Source: Spirochaetaceae bacterium (GTDB lineage Bacteria; Spirochaetota; Spirochaetia; DSM-2461). Taken from it: 6,348 bases of DNA. Within the stretch, counting starts at the first letter, position 1; each line of letters begins with the position of its first letter. The position numbers were made by a program, and so were the translations under genes. Shown piece by piece: positions 1 to 6,152 of this stretch. Below the pieces are notes generated by a model, which saw only the letters and a list, made by a program, of their open reading frames with translations, was not told the origin of the DNA and searched no databases. The stretch is from positions 1 through 6,348 of the forward strand of contig QKAI01000231.1 in NCBI GenBank assembly GCA_003246505.1, read 5' to 3'.

Positions 1-428
1 TTCCAGTAACCGATGGATTCCTCATCGGCGGGGACTTCTCCATCCCCCTCAAAAACGGTGACGGACAGTTTTTCCGGATCCGCTCCGAGATACTCGGGGG
101 AGGTCAGGAACTCATAGCTCATGGCAATGGATTCCTTCTTGAAGTAATCCCCCAGGGACCAGTTCCCCAGCATCTCGAAAAAGGTAAGATGGGAGGGATC
201 CCCCACGGAGTCGATGTCCTGGGTGCGGATGCACTTCTGATAGTCGACCAGTCTTTTCCCGGCGGGATGGGGCTGCCCGAGGAGATAGGGTACCAGGGGG
301 TGCATGCCGGCGGTGGTAAAAAGAACGGTGGGATCGTTTTCGGGAATCAGAGATTTCCCGGAAATCTCCGCATGGCCCCTTTCGGTGAAGAATCTTATGT
401 ATTTTTCTCTCAGATCTTTGGCTTTCAT
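1..428 (-). CDS. alaS: Alanyl-tRNA synthetase, N-terminal part (runs off left edge)
   Basis: This is the first 142 codons of a class II aminoacyl-tRNA synthetase that charges tRNA-Ala with alanine in the cytoplasm; the rest lies beyond the window. Translation from the ATG at 428-426 begins MKAKDLREKYIRFF. It shows the motif 1 region (SLIPENDPTVLFTTAGMHPL, residues 26-45) and the motif 2 region with CIRT at 66-69 and LTFFEMLGNWSLGDYFK at 81-97, where Arg68 should contact ATP. The E. coli-type GGKHNDLENVG loop is replaced by a shorter TQDIDSVGDPSH. I associate this form with spirochaetal AlaS, which in Borrelia is a short protein; whether this copy also lacks the C-terminal domains cannot be seen. 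The start is chosen because the amino end matches the family and no upstream in-frame start fits. There is no Shine-Dalgarno sequence before it. The gene is divergent from the cyclase operon. Confidence 0.95.
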   Translation of the reverse strand, partial: MKAKDLREKYIRFFTERGHAEISGKSLIPENDPTVLFTTAGMHPLVPYLLGQPHPAGKRLVDYQKCIRTQDIDSVGDPSHLTFFEMLGNWSLGDYFKKESIAMSYEFLTSPEYLGADPEKLSVTVFEGDGEVPADEESIGYW

Positions 429-463
429 GAAGCCATAATATATCAAGTGGCATTTCTAGGCAA
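429..463 (-). promoter_or_regulatory. Sigma70-type promoter of alaS, probably giving a leaderless mRNA
   Basis: Read on the minus strand, TTGCCT (463-458) is followed after exactly 17 bases by TATTAT (440-435). These match the -35 and -10 consensus hexamers at 4/6 and 5/6 positions. Standard spacing puts the transcription start at about position 428, the A of the alaS start codon. No Shine-Dalgarno-like sequence lies between the -10 box and the ATG, which agrees with a leaderless or near-leaderless transcript. The promoter is a prediction from hexamers and spacing only. Confidence 0.6.
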
Positions 464-494
464 GAGAACACCGCCAATGGTCTGATAAGAATAC

Positions 495-509
495 CCATAC
501 CGGGCATGG
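495..509. promoter_or_regulatory. Imperfect palindrome in the divergent intergenic region (possible operator)
   Basis: CCATACC-G-GGCATGG is a 15-bp near-palindrome with 6 of 7 arm positions matching. It sits between the alaS -35 box and the candidate cyclase -10 box. An overlapping alternative pairing, GGGCA (502-506) with TGCCC (516-520) across a 9-base loop, could also form. It does not resemble the CRP site TGTGA-N6-TCACA. It could be a regulator site or chance; there is no independent support. Confidence 0.2.
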
Positions 510-529
510 ATTTTTTGCCCTTCCCTGCC

Positions 530-535
530 GATAAT
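530..535 (+). promoter_or_regulatory. Candidate -10 box for the cyclase operon
   Basis: GATAAT matches the -10 consensus at 5 of 6 positions and would start transcription near 542, about 9 bases before the ATG at 551. The hexamer at the proper -35 distance (507-512, TGGATT) matches at only 3 of 6 positions, so the promoter is weak or needs an activator, or the true promoter is elsewhere. Confidence 0.3.
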
Positions 536-550
536 TAGAAGTAAAAAGGG

Positions 551-3430
551 ATGGTTGTCAATATTGTCACCCCCTGTCTGGTGAGAAAAGTGGATAGTAA
601 TGAAAAGATCAATATTCCGTTGGATTTGAAAAGGGAAGCGGGCATTCATGTCCGTTCTCTCCTCATGGAGCAGAAGAAAATCAAAGCCTCCCCCGGTGAT
701 GATCCCTCCTCAATGCTGAGGGAATTCCATATTCTCTCCTACCTGGGGGCTTTCATGGGACTGCACCCTCTTCACAGAATGGCGCGCCTGGGAGAAGCCC
801 TCATTAGAAGCCGGGAGGGGATGAAAGTGTTCCTCCCCCCCGAAGAGTACCGACTGCTCAACCGGCTCATCGAGCAGATCCTCCTGCTCCTGCGCCGCCT
901 GGAGGAGACTCGGAAAGACGGTCTCTTCATCAACAGCGGAGAGTCGGTTATCTCCGGATCGCCACTGGATTTCGACACGGGGGAACTGGAGAAGCTTTTT
1001 TCCAAAAGGCTGATCACGCCGGAGTCCCCCTGGGATCTTCGCCCCCTTTCCATCGGCAAGGACCGGGATTTCAGCCATGCCATGAAACTTCCCCGGAAGT
1101 ATCTGAACACACAGGACGGGGAGAGCTGGCGCATTCTGGTGTTTCTGGATTTGAATCAGCAGTCCGATCTCTACGAAACCATTGACAGACTGGATAATCT
1201 GGCCAACAGGGGGATGATCTCCCTCTTAGGCCCTTTGGAGCTTCCCTATGATTACTTCCAGGAAGGGCATGCCAAAACGCCCCTCTATTTTCTCTATACG
1301 GGCCGGGAGGATTGCCCTACCCTTCTGAGGGCGGAGAATCTCAAAGGCCGTATCATCAAGGTTCTAAAGAAGCCGGAGCTTTTACCGGAGAGTCGGAAGG
1401 AGAAAAAGGGCACTGCCCCGGTCAGCGCGGTCAGAGAGATCATAAGGGAAATTCCCTTCATGCCTCAGGAGCTCATGGAAAAGATCAACCTTATAGCCGA
1501 ACAGACCCGGGATACGGAAAAACTTCCCGAAGAGCTGGATTTGAAAAAGCCCCGCCCCCGAAAGCTGGGGGTGCGCTTCTCCATCGGATTCAAACTGATA
1601 CTCATCATCTCCCTGGTCATCGTTCTCGCCATGAGTACCATGTCGGTCATCTCCTTCTCCCTCTTCGAAGGAACTCTCTCCCGGGAGATAGAACAGAACA
1701 GCCTCACCGTGGCGGACCTCCTCTCCACCAACACGAAGAACAGCTTCAACAGCCTGAGGGAAACCCTGAGAGTACTTCTGAACAACAATAAGGGGGATCT
1801 GCCGGAAACCCTCATGAACGACTATCCCTTCATACTCTATTTCCATCTCCTGTCCAGCGATATCGGCTACAGTTCGCCGGGCTACTTCAGTTACGACTAC
1901 ATAGAGACGGTCATAGAGGAAAACTTCACCCCCCTTATCGATGAGGCCTGGCAGGGGGATCAGAATTTCCGCCGCACCTTCAACCCCTCCTTCTATCTGA
2001 CCGATACGAGAAATACGGAGCCGGTCACCGGGGTGGTGATGACCTACTGGGACGAAAGGGACAACCGGCAGAAACCCCTGGTCATTATTGTGAAGAACGG
2101 GGAACTGCTGAACGATATCATCAACAGCACCGGAAGCAGGACCATATTCGTCCTGAACGGCCGGGGCGAGCTCATCGGCCATCCGGACAAGGCTCTGGTC
2201 ACCTCCTGCCAGCCCGGGGACTACGAGGACCACCCCGTCCTGGTGCATGTCCGGGAGTCGGGCTCCACGGCGAACCAGCAGATCAGTTATGACCAGACCA
2301 TCTTCACCGAGGCCGATCCTTCCGGCGGAGGGCCCGTCCCCATGCTGGGGGCCTTCACCCTGATCAAGGACTGGGACCTTTTCTTCGTCTCCGAAATCAA
2401 GCGTGAAGCGGTCTTCGGCCCCATCAACGATATCCTCCGGCAGAATCTCTACCTTATGATCATGATTCTCTCCCTGGCCATACTGATGATCTATTTCTTC
2501 TCCAAAACCATCACCATGCCCCTGGCCCGGCTCATGGTGGCCACGAAACTGATAGAGAAGGGACTGTACGAACTGAAGCTCAAAGTGAGGAACAGGGATG
2601 AAACGGGCGTTCTGACCCAGGCCTTCGTGGACATGGGCCACGGTCTGCAGGAACGGGAGCGCATGAAGGACGCCTTCGGCCGCTTTGTCAACAAGGAAGT
2701 CGCCGAGATGGCCGCCAAGGGAGAACTGAAGCTTGGAGGGGAAACGAAGGAGGCCACGGTGTTCTTCTCCGACATCCGCTCCTTCACCGCCATATCGGAA
2801 AAACTGACCCCCGGCGAAGTGGTGGAATTCCTGAACGAGTACATGACGGAGATGGTGAAGTGCGTCAACGATACCATGGGCCATGTGGACAAATATATCG
2901 GAGACGCGATCATGGGTCTCTGGGGGGTTCCCAAATCCCACGGGAACGATCCGGAGAACTGCATAAACTGCGCTCTCGCCATGAGGGAATCCCTTATCCG
3001 GTTCAACCGCGGCCGGGGCGGCGATAAGAAACCGATCATCAAGATAGGCTGCGGCATCAATTCGGGCCCCGTCGTCTCAGGGCAGATCGGGTCGATGGAC
3101 AGGATGGAGTATACCGTCATAGGGGATGCGGTGAATCTCGCCTCCCGCATCGAGCCCCTTAACAAGCCCATGGGGACGGACATCCTCATCTCCACGGACA
3201 CATATAATCAGGTCAGGGGCATATTCGATGTGGTTCCCATGAACAAGATCAAAGTCAAGGGGAAGAGCGAACCCCAGCAGATCTACGCCGTCCTGGGCCG
3301 CATGGACAATCCGGACAGGCCCAGGAATCTGGAGGATATGCGCTCCTACGTGGGAATCGAGGGGGATTTTTCAGATGTTCTGAAAAAGGACGTGGACGAG
3401 AAAGAAGTGAAATATGAAATTATGGATTAG
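551..3430 (+). CDS. Membrane class III adenylate cyclase with HPt-like N-terminus, dCACHE-like sensor and HAMP
   Basis: Predicted to make cAMP from ATP at the inner membrane in response to a periplasmic signal. Order of parts (959 residues): HPt-like helical segment about 53-120 (REFH, His60); CheA P2-like alpha/beta segment about 192-272; TM1 about 345-369; dCACHE-like periplasmic domain about 370-630 (TIFVLNGRGELIGHPDKALV at 531-550); TM2 about 632-650; HAMP about 651-703 with Pro657 and Asp683-Glu684; signalling helix; cyclase domain about 733-916. The catalytic set is complete: metal-binding Asp741 (FFSDIRSF) and Asp785 (KYIGDAIMG), adenine-selecting Lys781 and Thr855, transition-state Asn862 and Arg866 (VNLASR). 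Thr at 855 points to the class IIIb type. The charged tail (930-959) has no recognisable domain. The start is uncertain: ATG 551 directly abuts AAAAAGGG, while in-frame GTG 590 has GGTGAG five bases upstream; stop TAA at 542-544 bars a longer version. The stop overlaps the next gene by 17 bp. Family assignment is firm; the N-terminal domain calls are inference. Confidence 0.95.
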   Translation: MVVNIVTPCLVRKVDSNEKINIPLDLKREAGIHVRSLLMEQKKIKASPGDDPSSMLREFHILSYLGAFMGLHPLHRMARLGEALIRSREGMKVFLPPEEYRLLNRLIEQILLLLRRLEETRKDGLFINSGESVISGSPLDFDTGELEKLFSKRLITPESPWDLRPLSIGKDRDFSHAMKLPRKYLNTQDGESWRILVFLDLNQQSDLYETIDRLDNLANRGMISLLGPLELPYDYFQEGHAKTPLYFLYTGREDCPTLLRAENLKGRIIKVLKKPELLPESRKEKKGTAPVSAVREIIREIPFMPQELMEKINLIAEQTRDTEKLPEELDLKKPRPRKLGVRFSIGFKLILIISLVIVLAMSTMSVISFSLFEGTLSREIEQNSLTVADLLSTNTKNSFNSLRETLRVLLNNNKGDLPETLMNDYPFILYFHLLSSDIGYSSPGYFSYDYIETVIEENFTPLIDEAWQGDQNFRRTFNPSFYLTDTRNTEPVTGVVMTYWDERDNRQKPLVIIVKNGELLNDIINSTGSRTIFVLNGRGELIGHPDKALVTSCQPGDYEDHPVLVHVRESGSTANQQISYDQTIFTEADPSGGGPVPMLGAFTLIKDWDLFFVSEIKREAVFGPINDILRQNLYLMIMILSLAILMIYFFSKTITMPLARLMVATKLIEKGLYELKLKVRNRDETGVLTQAFVDMGHGLQERERMKDAFGRFVNKEVAEMAAKGELKLGGETKEATVFFSDIRSFTAISEKLTPGEVVEFLNEYMTEMVKCVNDTMGHVDKYIGDAIMGLWGVPKSHGNDPENCINCALAMRESLIRFNRGRGGDKKPIIKIGCGINSGPVVSGQIGSMDRMEYTVIGDAVNLASRIEPLNKPMGTDILISTDTYNQVRGIFDVVPMNKIKVKGKSEPQQIYAVLGRMDNPDRPRNLEDMRSYVGIEGDFSDVLKKDVDEKEVKYEIMD
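580..592 (+). promoter_or_regulatory. Alternative ribosome binding site and GTG start for the cyclase
   Basis: GGTGAG (580-585) matches part of the complement of the 16S rRNA tail (GGAGGTGATC) and lies a normal distance before the in-frame GTG at 590-592. The annotated ATG at 551 has its purine run (AAAAAGGG) touching the start codon, which is too close for standard Shine-Dalgarno use. Starting at 590 would remove 13 residues and leave every predicted domain intact. Confidence 0.3.
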
Positions 3431-6152
3431 AACGCTCTTCAAGGATCTGCTGGCCATAGCGCTTCTCCTCTCACTTTTTTATTTTTCGGGTAAGAAATAT
3501 CTGGAGATGGTCTCCCAGAAGATTCGGGGCGCCGGTGATCCCATAGGGGTGGTAACCGACGTGGCCTACTATCCCAAGAGACAGCTCTCCGGGGATGACT
3601 ACACAAACAACCTCTCCCGGGAGGACGAGCTTTACGAAGGGGATCTTGTCACCTCCGACTCCTTCTCCTCCATTCTTATGAATCTCGTGGACGGGACGGA
3701 GATCTCCCTCGAGAACGGTTCAAAGATCATTTTGCGGCTAAGGGAAAACACCATCTACTTCGACGGCACCATTAGCGCCCTTTCCACCAGGGACAGGGAG
3801 GAACCGCTCCAGCTCATAAACATGGGGGAGGAGAATCCCCTCCCCATCATTCTCTCCCAGGCCTCGGAGATAACCATTTCCACCGATGACAAGGGAGTCT
3901 TCAAGATGGCCGTTCTCACCGGGGAAGCCACCCGGGGAAAGGAGAAGATCGAAGAGAATGAACAGTTCCTCCTCAAACCGACCGGAGAAACCAGCGTCAA
4001 TGTGATGAGCTTCATCCAGACCTTTCCCCCGAACAATTCCAGCTGGCTGACCTTCGGGGAGACCCAGAAGATCCGTTTCGCCTGGGAGGAGCCGAACAGA
4101 GCCGATTCCAGGACTCTCTGGATCGCCCTGGACACGGACTTCCAGCGTATCGTCTATCGGGCGGATGACCTTAGGGATCTGAGCTATGAGCTGGATCTTC
4201 TTCCCGGTGATTACTTCTGGCGTGTGGGGAACTCCGATCTGGATCAGTACAGCTCCACCGGTAAAATCAGGATAGTGGACAATCTCCCCCTGAAAGCCCT
4301 CGCTCCCACCGACGGCCAGGAACTGACCTACCGGGATACTCCGCCGGCGCAGACCTTCCAGTGGCAGGGGGCGGAGAGCGCCGATTTCTGGGAACTGGAA
4401 ATCGGTACCATGGACAACGGGAACCTGCCTCTCATCACGGAAAGGACCCGTTATAACCAGATCAGGATAAATGACCTCGCCGAGGGTGATTACTGGTGGC
4501 GGGTATCGGCCCAGTACGGGGGGATGGAAAACGTGACGAGGACAGCGCCCACACCCGCGGGTCGTCTGAAGATTTCCCGCCTCCTCGAGCTTCAGCCTCC
4601 CCGCCTCATCGCGCCGGAGCCCCTGGCCGTTCTGACGCCGGAGGAATTTGCCGAGGGGGTCCGTTTCAGCTGGAAGGGGGACAGCGAGATTCCCCTGTAC
4701 CAGTTCACCCTCTCCCCCAACGAGAATATGAGCGATCCCCTGGTAAGGGAAAATACGTCAAAAAACTATTTTCTTGTTAATGAGGAACTTCTGCCCGATC
4801 AGTACTTCTGGCAGATCGTGCCCCTCACCGACGGCACGGTCCCCGTGGAAAATTCGGAAATACGCTCCCTTCTCTGCCGGGAAAGGGTAAGGAATCTGGA
4901 ACTCCTCTCCCCCCGTCCAAACGAAGCGGTCACCCTGGAAAGAGGGGCCAGTCTCCCCTTCATCTGGGATTCCTCGGAGAAGGAAAATTTCCGTTTCCGC
5001 CTTTGGAAGGTAACCGGGGACGTAGAAAAAATTATCGCCAACAGCCGTGTGGACCGGCTGGAGCTGGCCCAGTATATAGCCGAAGAAGGGGATTACCGAT
5101 GGCAGGTGGATCTTATGGACGAGAAGGGAGCGGTCGCCCTGGAAGGTTCCAAATACACCTTCTCCGTCAAAACGCCCCTCCTCCCTCCCCGGCTGATTTA
5201 TCCCGAACCGGACAGCACCATCTCACTGATCGGGGAGGAGATCCTGCCCCTCGCCTGGTCGGAGGTGGGAAACAGCCGGGGATACACGGGAGCCCTGTAC
5301 AAAGGGAATGGTCTGGAACCGGTCCTGTCCATACAGGAAACGGTCAGGACGGCCTTCGATGTGGATATAGACTTGCTAACACGGGGCGACTATACCCTGG
5401 AGCTTCAGTCGGTACGCGATGATGATGGAAAGGGATTCTCACCGACCAGCGTACTCTCCCGTTCATCCTTTACCATAGGGGATATCATCAGCTATGTGGC
5501 GCCGGTCATTACATCGCCCCGGGCGGGCACGGAGACAAACCGCCTGGAGGTTCTGCAGAACGGCCTTCCCATAGGGTGGACATCATCCTACGATTTTCCC
5601 TCCTATGAAATCGTGCTCAAACAGAAGGATTCGGGCACCCTTCTTCTCCGCAGGGTTACCAGCAGGAAGACCTTTACCATCGATGATCTCTATCCGGACA
5701 GCTATTCGGTCGAAGTCAGGGGTATCGACAGTGAAAACAGAACCTCACCCATGGGGGAAACCGATGTGACCGTACTTACCGTGGAGCCCCTCGCACCGGT
5801 CCGAGTCACCTCGCCGGCCAGGGGATCTATCGTGGATATGTCCGACCGGGACAGCCTGGAGTTCAGCTGGAGGCCTACCGAAGCGGGAGAGACCTACACC
5901 ATAGCCCTTTACAGCCGGGAAGGATCGAGAATATTTCAGACCGATGACTTTCGGGGGACAAATTACAGTTTTACCGATCTGTCAAAGCTTGACGTGGGAG
6001 ATTTTACCTTTACCGTCAAGGCGGTTAAAGAGTATAATGACATAGGCATAGTCAGATCCTCCCCGGAGACGAGAGTCGACTTCGCCATAACAATAAAGTC
6101 CATAGGAGCGGCTCCGGTCATTCTTTCGCCGGATATTCAATATGCGGATTAG
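3414..6152 (+). CDS. Membrane-anchored FecR-domain protein with seven beta-sandwich repeats
   Basis: A 912-residue envelope protein of unknown exact role. A short basic N-terminus and one hydrophobic segment (about 11-25, DLLAIALLLSLFYFS) look like an uncleaved signal anchor, leaving nearly all the chain in the periplasm. A FecR-type domain follows at about 43-190, with EGDLVTSDSFSSILMNLVDG (75-94) and a late strand VLTGEATRGKEKI (167-179). Seven repeats of about 100 residues fill 204-895, each with an early Trp strand (FAW, FQW, FSW, FIW, LAW, IGW, FSW) and a late GDY-type strand. Unlike FecR of the ferric citrate system, the cytoplasmic part is only about 10 residues, so there is no anti-sigma domain; FecR here is best read as an extracytoplasmic binding or structural fold. 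The ATG at 3414 lies inside the cyclase gene (17-bp overlap) with only a weak purine-rich stretch upstream, suggesting translational coupling. The final residues (APVILSP, 899-905) look like the beginning of an eighth repeat cut off by the stop codon. Confidence 0.85.
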   Translation: MKLWIRTLFKDLLAIALLLSLFYFSGKKYLEMVSQKIRGAGDPIGVVTDVAYYPKRQLSGDDYTNNLSREDELYEGDLVTSDSFSSILMNLVDGTEISLENGSKIILRLRENTIYFDGTISALSTRDREEPLQLINMGEENPLPIILSQASEITISTDDKGVFKMAVLTGEATRGKEKIEENEQFLLKPTGETSVNVMSFIQTFPPNNSSWLTFGETQKIRFAWEEPNRADSRTLWIALDTDFQRIVYRADDLRDLSYELDLLPGDYFWRVGNSDLDQYSSTGKIRIVDNLPLKALAPTDGQELTYRDTPPAQTFQWQGAESADFWELEIGTMDNGNLPLITERTRYNQIRINDLAEGDYWWRVSAQYGGMENVTRTAPTPAGRLKISRLLELQPPRLIAPEPLAVLTPEEFAEGVRFSWKGDSEIPLYQFTLSPNENMSDPLVRENTSKNYFLVNEELLPDQYFWQIVPLTDGTVPVENSEIRSLLCRERVRNLELLSPRPNEAVTLERGASLPFIWDSSEKENFRFRLWKVTGDVEKIIANSRVDRLELAQYIAEEGDYRWQVDLMDEKGAVALEGSKYTFSVKTPLLPPRLIYPEPDSTISLIGEEILPLAWSEVGNSRGYTGALYKGNGLEPVLSIQETVRTAFDVDIDLLTRGDYTLELQSVRDDDGKGFSPTSVLSRSSFTIGDIISYVAPVITSPRAGTETNRLEVLQNGLPIGWTSSYDFPSYEIVLKQKDSGTLLLRRVTSRKTFTIDDLYPDSYSVEVRGIDSENRTSPMGETDVTVLTVEPLAPVRVTSPARGSIVDMSDRDSLEFSWRPTEAGETYTIALYSREGSRIFQTDDFRGTNYSFTDLSKLDVGDFTFTVKAVKEYNDIGIVRSSPETRVDFAITIKSIGAAPVILSPDIQYAD
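4023..6098 (+). repeat. Seven diverged beta-sandwich (Fn3-like) protein repeats within the FecR-domain gene
   Basis: The repeats span approximately residues 204-288, 291-388, 392-487, 493-586, 587-689, 694-790 and 791-895. Most open with a PxxxxP strand (such as PPRLIAPEP, PPRLIYPEP, APVRVTSP), then a Trp at 224, 317, 420, 518, 615, 722 and 819, then a late strand: LLPGDYFWRV, LAEGDYWWRV, LLPDQYFWQI, AEEGDYRWQV, LTRGDYTLEL, LYPDSYSVEV, LDVGDFTFTV. The aromatic residue of this strand recurs at 267, 360, 464, 561, 660, 764 and 864, a period of 93-104 residues. The repeats are diverged in sequence, so they are old rather than recent duplications. The Fn3-like label is inferred from the strand pattern, not from a profile match. 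Confidence 0.8.

Noticed and set aside
189..485. A 98-codon plus-strand frame over the left edge
   Set aside because: It is the antisense of alaS, whose synthetase motifs are unmistakable, and its own translation is low-complexity and Gly-rich.
429..550. A CRP-cAMP site, riboswitch or T-box controlling alaS or the cyclase
   Set aside because: No TGTGA-N6-TCACA half-sites, no T-box core sequence and no room for a leader on the alaS side if the predicted promoter is right.
1382..2941. A 519-codon open frame on the minus strand opposite the cyclase gene
   Set aside because: Its protein is rich in His, Gly, Glu and Val with no recognisable domain, and it lies opposite well-conserved dCACHE, HAMP and cyclase motifs. 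It is an artefact of codon bias in the real gene.
2491..3201. A 236-codon minus-strand frame opposite the catalytic domain
   Set aside because: It is Ser/Met/Pro-rich, lacks domain features and is antisense to the cyclase active-site motifs.
4496..5422. Two plus-strand open frames (4496-4780 and 5003-5422) inside the FecR-domain gene
   Set aside because: They are Gly/Arg/Pro-rich out-of-frame readings, whereas the main frame shows regular repeats through the same region.
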